This document shows positions 19,702 to 31,172 of a stretch of 64,000 bases of DNA, one piece after another. The notes under the pieces were generated by a model that worked only from the letters and a program-made list of their open reading frames with translations, had not been told where the DNA came from and made no database searches. The first letter of the stretch is position 1, and every line of letters starts with the position of its first letter. The position numbers and the translations under genes were made by a program. This stretch comes from Microbacterium nymphoidis (GTDB lineage: Bacteria > Actinomycetota > Actinomycetes > Actinomycetales > Microbacteriaceae): assembly GCF_021044885.1 (NCBI RefSeq), contig NZ_JAJNOD010000001.1, forward strand, positions 1,116,001 to 1,180,000, in the 5' to 3' direction.

Positions 19702-21495
19702 CTACACGCCGCCACCACCGCCGCCGCCCGAGCCCCCACCGCTGAAGCCTCCACCGCTGGAGCCTCCCGATGATGACGAACTGGACGAACTCGCCAGCGC
19801 GCTGCTGATCCCACCGTTGATGCCACCGATGCTGCTGGAGAACGAGCTCCCGTTGAAGGCGCCGGAGCCGGCGTACCAGTAGGGCACGACCTGGGCGCTC
19901 TCGTAGTACACCGTGATCTGTTGTGCCCAGGCCTTCTCCTGCCCGAACACCACCGCATACGGCAGCAGCGGCTCGTACAGCCGCAGCACCTGGCGGGGAT
20001 CACGCACGTCGACGGGCGCGACACGCTCGGCGCCCTGCGGTGACTGCAGCATGCGGATGCGATCCGCTTCCGCCCACTCGATGAACTGCTGGAGCCCGGC
20101 GAGGTGATCGCGCAGCTCGGCTCCGGGTGAGGACAGCGGGCGCTTGGCCACCAGCACGCCGATCACCACGACGATGATCCCCGCCGCCACCGCGATCGCG
20201 GTACCGATGGTCACTCCCCCGCTGTGGCGGGCGATGAGGATGCTCGCCACGAAGCTCGCGACCGCCAGCACGACGGCCAGCAGGACCGGCATCACCCGCA
20301 CCCACCCCGGCACGGGGCGGCGCAGTCCGCGTTCGACCTGCTCACGGTCGGCCGCTTTGAGGATCGTCGTCACGGCGCGGGCCAGCGCAGGATCCTGCTT
20401 CGCGAACGTGTACTCCTCGCCGATCCGCGGGTTCTCGCCGAAGATGCCGCGCAGCAGCGCGCGGCCATCGGCGTCGCCCGCCAGATCCGGACGTACGAGC
20501 CGGATGGTCAGGCCCCGACGCCCGCTGTCGAGGATCTGAATGGATCCGCGCACGGCCTGTTCGAGCACCTCCGCCGCGGTGCCCTTGTCCTTCTTGCCGA
20601 GCAGCACGGCGGCCCCGAGCGCGTCGACACCCGGCGGCGGGGTGTACTGCGGGATGACGGTCGGGTGCCCCGGCTCGTCCTTCAGCCGCGTGCGACGGAG
20701 ACCGATCGCCCAGCCCAGCATCGCCAGGACGCCGGCGCTCAGGCCCACCTGGACGGGGCCGGCCGGGGTTGCGAAGTAGCTGGTGTCATACGGGGTGAAG
20801 GTACCCGGCTCGAACGCGACAGCGATGCTCATGTTGCCGCCGGCCCCGAGGCCGGCGGCGGACGCGATGATCGTGCCGTCCTCACCCCGGGAGATGTCGC
20901 AGCGGTCCCGGGAGCCCTGCACGCCCTGGTAGCAGGCCATGTCACCGGTGAGCGCGTCGGCGATCTCCGGGTCGACTCGCAGGGTTGCCGTCACCACCCC
21001 GAACGGCTGCGCCCAGCCGGTGCCGTTGACGTCGCGGTAGAACTCATCGACGTCGGTGTCCGCGAAGTACTTCGCCACGTTGTGCGAGGTGTAGGTGATC
21101 ACGTAGGTCTGCGAGCCATGCACGTAGTCGTCGGCGGCGATCGTGACCGCGAGGAAACCGTCGGTCTCCTCCGTCTCGTAGGAGCGGGGGACGCCGGATT
21201 CATCCGTGACGGACTCGACGTCGATGCTGGTCGGCACGCCCTTGTAGTCGAGCGGGATCATGCGGCGGATGCCGCGGTTCTGGTCGGTCTGCGGAAACTC
21301 CGCCACGAGCGTCTCCACCGTACGCAGCTCGCTGGCACCAACATCGTCACGGGAGAGGGTCATGTCCGCCGACATGCTGCTGAACGTGAAGTCGTCGACC
21401 CCGGTGGGAGCGGCCGACGCAGGCGACGCGGATCCGAGCACCCCCAGTGCCAGGAGGACGAGCAGGAGCAACGGCCGAACAAGCGCGTTTCGCAT
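19702..21495 (-). CDS. DUF2207 membrane protein with glycine-rich tail
   Basis: A 597-residue exported membrane protein. A signal peptide covers about residues 1-29 (LLLLVLLALGVLGSASPASA). The extracellular DUF2207 region follows (about 30-240), then a membrane helix near 250, cytosolic sequence, paired helices near 400-445, and a low-complexity Ser/Gly tail ending GGGGGGGV. DUF2207 proteins are predicted membrane proteins of unknown function; the Gly-rich end is common to the family. TAGCCT at 21502-21507 lies six bases before the ATG (leaderless). It is divergent from a MarR regulator, which might control it. Confidence 0.85.
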   Translation of the reverse strand: MRNALVRPLLLLVLLALGVLGSASPASAAPTGVDDFTFSSMSADMTLSRDDVGASELRTVETLVAEFPQTDQNRGIRRMIPLDYKGVPTSIDVESVTDESGVPRSYETEETDGFLAVTIAADDYVHGSQTYVITYTSHNVAKYFADTDVDEFYRDVNGTGWAQPFGVVTATLRVDPEIADALTGDMACYQGVQGSRDRCDISRGEDGTIIASAAGLGAGGNMSIAVAFEPGTFTPYDTSYFATPAGPVQVGLSAGVLAMLGWAIGLRRTRLKDEPGHPTVIPQYTPPPGVDALGAAVLLGKKDKGTAAEVLEQAVRGSIQILDSGRRGLTIRLVRPDLAGDADGRALLRGIFGENPRIGEEYTFAKQDPALARAVTTILKAADREQVERGLRRPVPGWVRVMPVLLAVVLAVASFVASILIARHSGGVTIGTAIAVAAGIIVVVIGVLVAKRPLSSPGAELRDHLAGLQQFIEWAEADRIRMLQSPQGAERVAPVDVRDPRQVLRLYEPLLPYAVVFGQEKAWAQQITVYYESAQVVPYWYAGSGAFNGSSFSSSIGGINGGISSALASSSSSSSSGGSSGGGFSGGGSGGGGGGGV

Positions 21496-21561
21496 GCGGC
21501 CAGGCTACGTCACGCCCCGGCCGGGCACCGTGCGGGCACGGCGTCCCGGTAACCTGGACAG

Positions 21562-21999
21562 ATGAACAACCGCAGGCTGGCGATGGAGGCATGGGAGAGC
21601 CTTTTCCGGGCGCAGCATCGCGTGTTCGAGGAGATCAGCCGCGACTTCGATGGAAGCCAGCTGTCGCAGCAGGAGTACGACGTGCTGCTCACCGTGGTCC
21701 GCTCCCCCGATATGACCGCGCGCCTGCGCGACATCACCGCCCGCTCCCTGATCTCGCAGCCGAGCGTGTCGCGCCTCGTCGACCGCATGGCCGCACGGGG
21801 GCTCGTCACCAAGCGCACGGACCCGGATGACGGGCGCGGCTCGCTCATCACCGCGACAGCCGAGGGAGAGCGGCGGTTCCGTGTGCTCGGCACCCGGCAT
21901 GGCACCTCCATCGCCGAGCGCATGTCGGTGCTGACGCCCGAGGAGCAGCAGGTGCTGCTCGCCCTCACCACGAAGCTACGCACCGCCACCGGCGACTGA
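21562..21999 (+). CDS. MarR family transcriptional regulator
   Basis: A 145-residue winged-helix regulator. The recognition region reads LRDITARSLISQPSVSRLVDRM, and the wing carries the family's KRTDPDDGRGSLITATAEG. Dimerisation helices lie at both ends. TAACCT at 21550-21555 is six bases from the ATG. It diverges from the DUF2207 gene with only 66 bases between starts, so it probably represses itself and possibly that gene. The ligand is unknown. Confidence 0.92.
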   Translation: MNNRRLAMEAWESLFRAQHRVFEEISRDFDGSQLSQQEYDVLLTVVRSPDMTARLRDITARSLISQPSVSRLVDRMAARGLVTKRTDPDDGRGSLITATAEGERRFRVLGTRHGTSIAERMSVLTPEEQQVLLALTTKLRTATGD

Positions 22000-22002
22000 G
22001 CC

Positions 22003-23004
22003 TCACCAGCGGTTGTGCACGTCCTCGGCCCAGCCCAGCACGTCATCGAAGCGCACGACCTCGTCGCCCGTGTCGACGCTCCCGCTCCAGTGGCCAAAGC
22101 ACTGATCGGTACGTGAGGCCAGCAGTCCCAGGTTCGTCCGCGAGCGCTTGTCGTGGAATGGCACGAACACCGCCTGGAAGCCGCCACCGCTGACCCGCCA
22201 GGGGCGCAGGTAGTCGCTCGGGTCGTAGTCCCACGCCAGCTGCTCACCGATCTTGTGCAGACGCGTGTCGAGCAGCACAGAGTTCTCGGTCGCCCCGGTG
22301 CCGTCCGTCCACTGACCGCCCACCTGGATGCCGATCACACGGCCATCGGCGAGCCGACCGGACCCGGCGCCCCAGTTCCAGCGCACATCGTGCGGCCATC
22401 GCCCGCGGCCGTGGTCCAGGACCGCCCACGACTCTCCGGCCGGCACCGGGGATTCCGCGCCGCGCACGGTCAGTGTTCCCGACGCCGGTCTCGCCACGTC
22501 CTTCACGGTGTACTGGAATCGCTTCTCACTCCACGGGACCACCACCGCCAGGCGCTCGTGGCCCGGCGGGCGTTCCGCGATCACGTCGAACGACGCGTCC
22601 GGGATGGCCGCGCGCAGGCGGGTGCCACCCGGGACCTCCTCGATCTCGATCGACAGTGAGCGGGAACGGGCGCGAGCGGGGCCGCCTTCCAGGTTGGCGG
22701 GGAGAGTGGCGGAGCGCCCGCCGAGGCCGGTGGCGCCCCGGCCGATCGACTCGCCGGTGCCCCGGTCGAACACCCACACCTCGTGCACCGCGGCGAAGTC
22801 CAACGAGGACACCGTCAGCGCGAGCAGGTGCGTCGGGGTGGTGATGCCCCAGTACTCCCACCGCTTGTTGCGGCCCCACGAACGCCGTCCGTCGATGCCG
22901 GACGTATCCACGACCGGCTGACGCGCCCAGCCCCGCGCGGCCGGATTGAGCCCGCCGTCAGCGCCGACGAGGGGCACGCTCTGCGTCAGCTCCCGTTCGA
23001 TCAT
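22003..23004 (-). CDS. DUF2804 family protein
   Basis: A 333-residue protein matching DUF2804. It starts MIERELTQSVPLVGADGGLN and has the family blocks KRWEYWGITTPTHLLAL, LDHGRGRWPHDVRWNWGAGSG and GLGWAEDVHNRW-like endings. The fold resembles lipocalin-like lipid or terpenoid-handling proteins, but no activity is established. The start at 23004 is preferred because AGGATGG lies just upstream; an ATG at 23013 is possible. The frame stays open to 23736 antisense to the flotillin gene, and that extension is not coding. Confidence 0.85.
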   Translation of the reverse strand: MIERELTQSVPLVGADGGLNPAARGWARQPVVDTSGIDGRRSWGRNKRWEYWGITTPTHLLALTVSSLDFAAVHEVWVFDRGTGESIGRGATGLGGRSATLPANLEGGPARARSRSLSIEIEEVPGGTRLRAAIPDASFDVIAERPPGHERLAVVVPWSEKRFQYTVKDVARPASGTLTVRGAESPVPAGESWAVLDHGRGRWPHDVRWNWGAGSGRLADGRVIGIQVGGQWTDGTGATENSVLLDTRLHKIGEQLAWDYDPSDYLRPWRVSGGGFQAVFVPFHDKRSRTNLGLLASRTDQCFGHWSGSVDTGDEVVRFDDVLGWAEDVHNRW

Positions 23005-23107
23005 GCGCACCATCCTGGCACGCAGGGTCCTTTGGCCCACCCGTCGCCATCTGGAATAGTCGAAGGTGACGCATCGGCAACAGGGCCGGTCGAAGGGGGA
23101 GGAATCC

Positions 23108-24730
23108 ATGGAGGTAGCCGCAGGAATCGGCATCCTGATCGTGGTCGGTGTGGCCGTCGTCGCACTCGTCGTGATCGCTCTCATCGTGCTGCTGTTCGCC
23201 CGCAGCTGGATCAAGGTCGCCCGCGCCGACGAGGCGCTGGTCATCTCGGGTCGCAAGCAGAAGGTCCAGATCACGGTCGCCGCTCGCGGAGCGGACGGAC
23301 AGGTCGTCCCGCAGTCGCAGATCGAGGAGTCGCCGGTCACCGTCATCGTGAACGGGAAGTCCCTGGTCAACCCGATCACGCAGCGGCACGAGATCATCTC
23401 GCTGCGCTCGCGCCAGGTGCTCCTCAACGCCGAGGCCCAGTCGCTGGACAACGTGACCCTGAACGTCGACGGCGTCGCCATCGTGAAGATCGGCTCCGAC
23501 CCGCTGTTCGTGCGTCGGGCGGCCGAGCGATTCGCCTCGCAGGACAAGGCCATCGAGCAGTTCACCACCGAGCAGCTGGAAGGCGCCCTGCGTGGCATCG
23601 TGGCCACGCTCTCGGTCGTGGAGCTCATGCGGGAGCGGAAGAAGTTCTCCGACCAGATCGCGCTCGAAGTGTCCCAGGAGCTCGCCGAGCAGGGCCTGAT
23701 CCTGGACTCCTTCCAGATCAAGGGCATCACCGACAAGGTGGGCTACATCCAGTCCCTCGGAGCTCCGGAGATCCAGGCCAAGCGCCAGTCCGCGATGATC
23801 GCGCAGACGAACGCCGACCGCGCGATCAACCAGAAGAACATCGCCAACAACGAGGCGAACCTCATCGAGCAGACCGCGCTGGACAAGAACACCGCCAATG
23901 CGTCGGCCGAGATCGGCCGCGCCCGGGCTCAGGCGGAACAGGCCGAGCAGCTGGCTCGCGCCCAGGCGGAGCAGGCCGTGCTGCAGCAGCAGGCCGAGAA
24001 CAAGCAGGCTCAGCTCGACGCCGACATCAAGCGCGTCGCGGATGCGCAGAAGTACGAGGCGGAGACCCGGGCTCAGGCCGATCTCTACGCCCGTGAGAAG
24101 GCCGCAGAGGCCGCCGCGATCGAGCAGGTCAAGCAGGCCGAGGCTCGCACCCGCATCGCTGAGCAGCAGGCCGAGGCGGACAAGGCGCGCGCGGCCGGTG
24201 AGGCCGCCGCGGCCGAGGCCCAGGCCACCGGTGCCGCCAACGCCCTGCGCGCCCAGGCCGATGCCGAGGCTGCCGCTCGCCGCCTGCGGGCAGCGGCCGA
24301 GGCGGAGGCCATCCGCATCGAAGGTGAGGCGCGCGCCGCGGCCGTGCAGGCGGAAGCCGAGGCCATCGCGTCCAACCAGGACGCGTTCCTGTCGCAGCGT
24401 GTGCTCGAGGTGCTTCCCTCGATCATGGCGGAGTTCGCGAAGGGCTACGCGGCGATCGGCAACGTGTCGATCGTGGGGGGATCCAGCGAGGAAGGCGCAT
24501 CACGCCTGGTCGGCGCCGACAGCGCCACCGCGCTTCGCAGCGTGTTCGACAGCGTGAGTGCGGCCACCGGGCTCGACCTCGCCAGCATCATCCAGGGCCA
24601 GGCCGTCGGCCGTGGCATCGGCGAGGGGGTGGCGCAAGCCGCCAAGCCCGCCGCGAAGCCGGGCGAGAAGCTCGGTGACGCCGCCGAAGCCGCGATCAAC
24701 GCCGCCAAGGCGGCGGCTGCCGAGGACTGA
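23108..24730 (+). CDS. Flotillin-like SPFH-domain membrane protein
   Basis: A 540-residue protein. One N-terminal membrane helix (about 4-30) is followed by an SPFH/band-7 domain (about 30-235), then a long Ala/Glu/Gln/Arg coiled coil (about 235-440), then a Gly/Ser/Ala tail. This layout is that of flotillins, which scaffold membrane microdomains and oligomerise through the coiled coil. GGGGGAGGA just upstream fixes ATG 23108. No NfeD partner gene is adjacent, unlike many flotillin loci. A terminator hairpin lies 14 bases past the stop. Confidence 0.92.
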   Translation: MEVAAGIGILIVVGVAVVALVVIALIVLLFARSWIKVARADEALVISGRKQKVQITVAARGADGQVVPQSQIEESPVTVIVNGKSLVNPITQRHEIISLRSRQVLLNAEAQSLDNVTLNVDGVAIVKIGSDPLFVRRAAERFASQDKAIEQFTTEQLEGALRGIVATLSVVELMRERKKFSDQIALEVSQELAEQGLILDSFQIKGITDKVGYIQSLGAPEIQAKRQSAMIAQTNADRAINQKNIANNEANLIEQTALDKNTANASAEIGRARAQAEQAEQLARAQAEQAVLQQQAENKQAQLDADIKRVADAQKYEAETRAQADLYAREKAAEAAAIEQVKQAEARTRIAEQQAEADKARAAGEAAAAEAQATGAANALRAQADAEAAARRLRAAAEAEAIRIEGEARAAAVQAEAEAIASNQDAFLSQRVLEVLPSIMAEFAKGYAAIGNVSIVGGSSEEGASRLVGADSATALRSVFDSVSAATGLDLASIIQGQAVGRGIGEGVAQAAKPAAKPGEKLGDAAEAAINAAKAAAAED

Positions 24731-24743
24731 GCCCCCGCACGCG

Positions 24744-24771
24744 GCGCCCGTCCCCGGTCTGGGGCGGGCGC
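24744..24771 (+). terminator. Flotillin gene terminator
   Basis: GCGCCCG/CGGGCGC arms with an inner CCC/GGG stem, 14 bases after the stop. Confidence 0.65.
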
Positions 24772-24785
24772 TGCGTCGTATGCGG

Positions 24786-24810
24786 CGTCGTCGGCGTCAC
24801 ACCGACGACG
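24786..24810 (-). terminator. Terminator of the ABC exporter operon
   Basis: CGTCGTCGG (24786-24794) and its complement (24802-24810) with a seven-base loop, nine bases beyond the permease stop on the minus strand. Confidence 0.65.
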
Positions 24811-24818
24811 GTGGTGCG

Positions 24819-25553
24819 CTAGGACGTGCGCCGGCGCAGCGTGAGCGGCGCGAGCACGAGGAAGGCCACAGCGAAAGCCGTCACGATGAGCACCGGACGC
24901 CACAGGTCCCAGCCATCATCGCCCGCGGTCACCGCCTGCACCGCGTCGATCGCGTGGCTCAGTGGCAGCCAGTCGGAGATGGCATGCAGCACATCCGGCA
25001 TCTGCTCACGCGGCATGAACAGGCCGCCGAGGATGATCTGCGGGAACACCAGCACCGGCATGAACTGCACCGCTTGGAACTCCGACTGCGCGAACGCGCT
25101 CGCCAGCAGCCCCAACGAGGTGCCCAGCAGCGCATCGACCACCGCGACGAGGCCTAACTGCCAGAGCTCGCCCGACACGGTGAGCCCGCACACGTACACG
25201 GCGAACGTGACGGTGACCGAGGCCTGCACCACGGCCAGAAGCCCGAATGCGAGTGCGTAGCCGAGCACGAAGTCCGCTCGGCCGAGCGGCGTGGTCATCA
25301 GCCGCTCCAGCGTTCCCGAGCGGCGTTCGCGCAGGGTGGTGATGGAGCTCACCAGGAACATCACGATGAACGGGAAGAGGGCGAGGATCGCTCCGCCGAA
25401 GGCATCGAACACGCCCGTGGTGTCGGTGAACAGCCAGGCGAACAGACCGACGAGCAGGCTCGGGGCCACCACCATCAGCGCGATCGAGCGCGGATCGTGG
25501 CGAAGCTGGGCGAGCACCCGACCCGCGGTCGCGAACATCCGGCGTGGGTTCAT
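24819..25553 (-). CDS. ABC-2 type transporter permease
   Basis: A 244-residue integral membrane subunit with about six helices. The loop LRERRSGTLERLMTTPLGRADFVLGYAL is the typical ABC-2 signature (PF12698/PF01061 class), seen in drug and polysaccharide exporters. It overlaps the ATPase gene by four bases (25550-25553), so the two are translationally coupled and form one exporter. Substrate unknown; drug or lipid export is likely from family. Confidence 0.92.
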   Translation of the reverse strand: MNPRRMFATAGRVLAQLRHDPRSIALMVVAPSLLVGLFAWLFTDTTGVFDAFGGAILALFPFIVMFLVSSITTLRERRSGTLERLMTTPLGRADFVLGYALAFGLLAVVQASVTVTFAVYVCGLTVSGELWQLGLVAVVDALLGTSLGLLASAFAQSEFQAVQFMPVLVFPQIILGGLFMPREQMPDVLHAISDWLPLSHAIDAVQAVTAGDDGWDLWRPVLIVTAFAVAFLVLAPLTLRRRTS

Positions 25554-26323
25554 GACGTCTCCCTCCGCTCGCGACGCAGATGCGGATGGGCGGCGGAGTC
25601 ACGCGCGATGAGCTCAAGGAACGCCTGCTCCGGATCGGTACGGCCTGTGTCCGCCAGCAGGTCGGCGGGCGTGGTGTCGGCCACGAGCCGACCGTCGCGC
25701 ATGAGCAGCAGGCGATCACAGCGCAGCGCCTCGTCCATGACGTGGCTCGACACCAGGAGGGTGGTCCCGTGCTCCGCGATGGTGCGGAACATATCCCACA
25801 GCTCGGCACGCAGCACCGGATCAAGGCCCACCGTCGGCTCGTCGAGCACGATGAGCTCCGGCTCCCCCAGCAACGCCATGCCGAGGGAGACGCGATTGGC
25901 CTGTCCACCGCTGAGAGCGGCAACAGTATGCGACGCGTGCCTGGCGAGGCCGACCTGATCCATGACGCGGTCCACGTGATCCCGTCCCACGCCGAGCACG
26001 CGCGCGAAGTACGTGAGATTCTGCCGCACCGTCAGATCCGCGTACACGGCCGACCCCTGCGTTCCGTACGCCACGCGGTGTCGGAGGGCGGCCGATCCGG
26101 CGTCGTCGCCGAGCACCCGAACGGTGCCGCCTGCGATCCGCTGCACCCCAACGACCGCGCGCATCAGGGTGGTCTTGCCGCAGCCCGACGGACCGAGAAG
26201 GCCGGTGATCCGACCGCGGGGGATGCGAAGGGACAGCGCCTCGAACACCTCGTTTCGGCCGCGCCGCACTCGCAGGCCGTCGATCACGACAGCATCCTGC
26301 GCACTCGCGTCCGCACTGTTCAT
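25550..26323 (-). CDS. ABC transporter ATP-binding protein
   Basis: A 257-residue nucleotide-binding subunit. Walker A is GPSGCGKTT (about residue 44), the signature is ALSGGQANR, Walker B is LIVLDEPTVGLDP, and the switch His is in VSSHVMDEA. It pairs with the overlapping permease. A CATAAT box at 26331-26336 sits seven bases before the ATG, indicating a leaderless start. A decayed copy of the 77-base palindromic element lies just upstream, between this promoter and sdaA. Confidence 0.94.
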   Translation of the reverse strand: MNSADASAQDAVVIDGLRVRRGRNEVFEALSLRIPRGRITGLLGPSGCGKTTLMRAVVGVQRIAGGTVRVLGDDAGSAALRHRVAYGTQGSAVYADLTVRQNLTYFARVLGVGRDHVDRVMDQVGLARHASHTVAALSGGQANRVSLGMALLGEPELIVLDEPTVGLDPVLRAELWDMFRTIAEHGTTLLVSSHVMDEALRCDRLLLMRDGRLVADTTPADLLADTGRTDPEQAFLELIARDSAAHPHLRRERRETS

Positions 26324-26386
26324 GGCATGAATTATGGACCCGGAAACGGCGAGGCGACAGGTGTCGGAACCACCACCCCCACGTCC

Positions 26387-26463
26387 TGAAACGAGGACAT
26401 TTCCGCCGGACGAGGATCAGAACACAGATGTGGGCCCGCCGTGGACGATATCTCCTCGATTCA
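26387..26463. repeat. Decayed copy of the 77-base four-box palindromic element
   Basis: TGAAACGAGGA (26387-26397), CCGGACGAGGA (26406-26416) and TCCTCGATTCA (26453-26463) sit at the same offsets (0, 19 and 66) as in the three good copies near 56 kb, and the total span is again exactly 77 bases. The third box (26434-26444) is degenerate. It lies eight bases past the sdaA stop. Confidence 0.6.
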
Positions 26464-26471
26464 GCGCAGGT

Positions 26472-27959
<1,488 letters not shown>

Positions 27960-28042
27960 CAGACCAGCGTAATCCCGGCGCGAAGACGAAGCGCCTGCCA
28001 CACCACGCCCGGATCGGGGCAGACGGCACTACCGTGGATGGC

Positions 28043-29725
28043 GTGACCACTCCCATCGATGCAACCGCCACTTCTGCCTGGGCCGAGCTCTCCGCCGCGC
28101 GCGACGGATTCTCCCCCGATCTGCGCGCCTGGTTCGCGCAGGATCCGGGACGTGTGCAGCGGCTGAGCTTCGAGCTCGCCGACCTGCACGTCGACCTGTC
28201 GAAGAACCTCGTCACGGACGAGATCCTCGCCTCCCTCGTGAAGCTCGCCGAGGAGACGGGCGTCGCCGGACGCTTCGCCGCCATGCTCGAGGGCTCGCAC
28301 ATCAACACCACGGAGGACCGGGCCGTCCTGCACACGGCCCTGCGCCGACCCGCGGGCGCGACCCCGGCGCTGATCGTCGACGGCCAGGACGTCGACGCGG
28401 ACGTGCACGCCGTCCTGGACGCCATGCGCGTGTTCGCCAATCGGGTCCGCTCGGGCGAGTGGACGGGCGTCACCGGGAAGAAGGTGACCCACGTCGTCAA
28501 CATCGGCATCGGCGGCTCCGACCTCGGCCCCGTCATGGTGTACGAGGCGCTGCAGCCCTATGCCACCGCGGGCATCCAGGCCCGGTTCGTGTCGAACATC
28601 GATCCCACCGACATCGCCCTGAAGACCGCGGATCTCGATCCCGAGACCACGCTGTTCATCGTGGCGTCGAAGACGTTCACCACCCTGGAGACCCTCACCA
28701 ACGCCCGCCTCGCGCGCGATTGGCTGTGGGAGAGGCTCGCCGCCGCCGGCGCGATCGACGGCTCCGATTCCGCGAAGCAGGATGCCGTCGCGCATCACTT
28801 CGTCGCCGTCTCCACCGCGCTCGACAAGGTGGCGGCCTTCGGCATCGACCCCGCCAACGCGTTCGGGTTCTGGGACTGGGTGGGCGGGCGCTATTCGGTG
28901 GACTCCGCCATCGGCCTGTCGCTGAACATCGCGCTCGGCCCCGACGCGTTCGCCGATCTGCTCGCCGGCTTCCACGCCGTCGACGAGCACGTGCGCACCA
29001 CGCCGATCGAGAGCAACGTGCCCGTCCTCATGGGCCTGCTGAACGTCTGGTACACCAACTTCCTCGACGCGCAGACGCACGCCGTGCTCCCCTACGCGCA
29101 GCTCCTGCACCGATTCCCGGCGTACCTGCAGCAGCTCACCATGGAATCCAACGGCAAGTCGGTGCGCTGGGACGGGTCTGCTGTCACGACCGCCACCGGC
29201 GAGGTCTTCTGGGGTGAGCCCGGCACCAATGGCCAGCACGCCTTCTACCAGCTGATCCACCAGGGCACGCGGCTCATCCCCGCCGACTTCATCGCCGTGG
29301 TCAACCCCGGCTACCCGCTGCAGGACGACGGCCGCGACGTGCACGGGCTGTTCCTCGCCAACTTCCTGGCCCAGACCAAGGCGCTGGCCTTCGGGAAGAC
29401 GGCCGAGGAGGTCGAGGCCGAGGGGACGACGGGTGCGCTGGTGGCTGCGCGCACCTTCGCCGGCAACCGTCCGACCACCTCGATCATCGCGCCCGCGCTC
29501 ACCCCCGCGGTGCTCGGCCAGCTGATCGCGCTCTACGAGCACATCACCTTCACCGAGGGCACCATCTGGGGCATCAACTCCTTCGACCAGTGGGGTGTGG
29601 AGCTCGGCAAGCAGCTGGCGCTGCAGATCGCCCCCGCCATCGAGGGCGACGCCGACGCCATCGCCGCACAGGACGCCTCGACACAGGCGCTGCTGGCGTA
29701 CTACCACGCGCACCGCAACGACTGA
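28043..29725 (+). CDS. pgi: Glucose-6-phosphate isomerase
   Basis: This 560-residue enzyme interconverts glucose-6-phosphate and fructose-6-phosphate in glycolysis. Substrate-binding blocks GIGGSDLGP and [10 protein letters not shown] are present. The PGI signature [20 protein letters not shown] is intact, as is the C-terminal motif with the catalytic Lys ([15 protein letters not shown]). GTG 28043 follows a TACCGT box (28030-28035) by seven bases, consistent with a leaderless message. Length and motifs are normal. Confidence 0.97.
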   Translation: MTTPIDATATSAWAELSAARDGFSPDLRAWFAQDPGRVQRLSFELADLHVDLSKNLVTDEILASLVKLAEETGVAGRFAAMLEGSHINTTEDRAVLHTALRRPAGATPALIVDGQDVDADVHAVLDAMRVFANRVRSGEWTGVTGKKVTHVVNIGIGGSDLGPVMVYEALQPYATAGIQARFVSNIDPTDIALKTADLDPETTLFIVASKTFTTLETLTNARLARDWLWERLAAAGAIDGSDSAKQDAVAHHFVAVSTALDKVAAFGIDPANAFGFWDWVGGRYSVDSAIGLSLNIALGPDAFADLLAGFHAVDEHVRTTPIESNVPVLMGLLNVWYTNFLDAQTHAVLPYAQLLHRFPAYLQQLTMESNGKSVRWDGSAVTTATGEVFWGEPGTNGQHAFYQLIHQGTRLIPADFIAVVNPGYPLQDDGRDVHGLFLANFLAQTKALAFGKTAEEVEAEGTTGALVAARTFAGNRPTTSIIAPALTPAVLGQLIALYEHITFTEGTIWGINSFDQWGVELGKQLALQIAPAIEGDADAIAAQDASTQALLAYYHAHRND

Positions 29726-29742
29726 CACGCGAGGGCTGTCGA

Positions 29743-29775
29743 CAGCGCCGCTCGGAGACTCTCCGGGCGGCGCTG
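29743..29775. terminator. Bidirectional terminator between pgi and MFS gene
   Basis: CAGCGCCGC/GCGGCGCTG arms plus CGGAG/CTCCG inner arms, placed between two convergent genes. Confidence 0.75.
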
Positions 29776-29791
29776 CCGTTCGTCCGGAGAT

Positions 29792-31162
29792 TCACGCGCG
29801 CCGGATCAGCGCGCCGAGCAGGGCAGCGACCAGACTGGCGACGGCAGCGAGCAGGAACAGTGCGCGCAGGCCCGCCTCGTCCACGGCGGAGGTCGCGAGG
29901 ATCGCCCCTGTCACCGGAATGCCCACCGCGGAGCCGACGGTGCGGAGCACACCGTTCAGACCCGCGGCGGCTGCCACCTCGTCCCGCGGGGCGATGCGTG
30001 TGACGAGGTCGGACGCCGCGGCGAAACCGGCACCGTTGCCGAACCCGATCAGCGCGAATCCGATCACCACGGCGGCGAGGGACGACGGCCAGAGCGCCGC
30101 CAGAGTGCTGCCCGCGAGCATCACGACCAGGGCGAGGGAGACCACCACGCCTCCCGGCACACGGGAGATGAGCGCGGGCGCAAGGCGTCCACCCACGAAC
30201 ACCAGCACCGCGCTCGGGAGCATCGCGATGCCCGCCGCGGTCACCGACATGCCGTGCCCGATCCCGGCGGGCGATTCGAGCAGGATCGGGAGTGCGACGT
30301 AGAACAGGTAGGGCACAAACCCCAGGAACACCGTCACGAGGCTGACGAGGGCCAGCCGCACATCGGCCAGGGAACGGACATCGACGACCGGCACGGCGGT
30401 GCGCCGCTCGACCAGCACCAGGCCCGCGAACCCGGCAGCCGCGGCGGCGAACAGGCCGATCGCCGCCGGCGACGCCCATCCCCAGGTCGATCCCTGGGAG
30501 ATCGCCAGAAGGAGCGCGGCGAGTCCGGCGGCAAGCAGCGCTGCCCCGGCGAGATCCAGCCGGCCCGCCCCGCGACCGTGACCGCGCGGCACCCACCGGG
30601 CGACCGCGGCAAGACTCGCCAGCGCCATCATCGCGCCGAATCCGAACAGTCCCCGCCAGCCGACCACATCGGTGAGGATGCCGCCGATCACCAGTGCAGA
30701 TCCGGCACCGAGCCCGAGCATGCCGCTGAGCCAGCCGATGGCCGCCGCTCGTCGCGCAGCCGGCAGCTGCACTCGCACGATGGCCAGGGCGAGCGGGAAT
30801 GACGCCGTCGCGGCGCCCTGCACCACGCGGGCCACGAGCAGCACGGCGAACGACGGGGCGAAGAACGCCAGGACGCTGCCGACGGCGAACAGAGCCAAGG
30901 TCACCAGGAGCAGACGTCGATGCCCGTGCAGATCGCCGAGGGCGCCCAGGATCGGAGCGGTGACCGCTCCTGCCAGCAGATAGACGGTGAGGATCCAGCC
31001 CGCGGCGCCCGGTTGGGCATCGAACGAGTGAGCGAGTTCTGGCAGCGCCGGCACGAGGAGGGTCTGCATCAGCGAGAAGCCGAGGACCGCGAGCGCGAGC
31101 GCGAACACGACCGGGCCCGACCGGACCTCCGCCTGCTCGATGGTTCGCACGGGTGCTGTCAT
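29792..31162 (-). CDS. MFS multidrug transporter (DHA2-like)
   Basis: A 456-residue major facilitator with 12-14 membrane helices. Motif A-like LGALGDLHGHRRLLLVT and motif C-like GWLSGMLGLGAGSALVIGG fit proton-coupled drug exporters. AGGAGA precedes the ATG. It is divergent from a TetR gene, and the long palindrome 31173-31202 overlies its ribosome-binding site and promoter. This is the standard layout of a repressor controlling an efflux pump. The substrate is unknown. Confidence 0.9.
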   Translation of the reverse strand: MTAPVRTIEQAEVRSGPVVFALALAVLGFSLMQTLLVPALPELAHSFDAQPGAAGWILTVYLLAGAVTAPILGALGDLHGHRRLLLVTLALFAVGSVLAFFAPSFAVLLVARVVQGAATASFPLALAIVRVQLPAARRAAAIGWLSGMLGLGAGSALVIGGILTDVVGWRGLFGFGAMMALASLAAVARWVPRGHGRGAGRLDLAGAALLAAGLAALLLAISQGSTWGWASPAAIGLFAAAAAGFAGLVLVERRTAVPVVDVRSLADVRLALVSLVTVFLGFVPYLFYVALPILLESPAGIGHGMSVTAAGIAMLPSAVLVFVGGRLAPALISRVPGGVVVSLALVVMLAGSTLAALWPSSLAAVVIGFALIGFGNGAGFAAASDLVTRIAPRDEVAAAAGLNGVLRTVGSAVGIPVTGAILATSAVDEAGLRALFLLAAVASLVAALLGALIRRA

Positions 31163-31172
31163 GATCGTCTCC

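Noticed and set aside
23005..23736. Upstream extension of the DUF2804 reading frame
   Set aside because: It runs antisense to the flotillin gene; DUF2804 homology begins at MIERELTQ with a ribosome-binding site.
26240..26250. Additional palindromic-element box (cctcgtttcgg) inside the ABC ATPase gene
   Set aside because: A single isolated box in coding sequence without partners at the 19-base and 47-base offsets.
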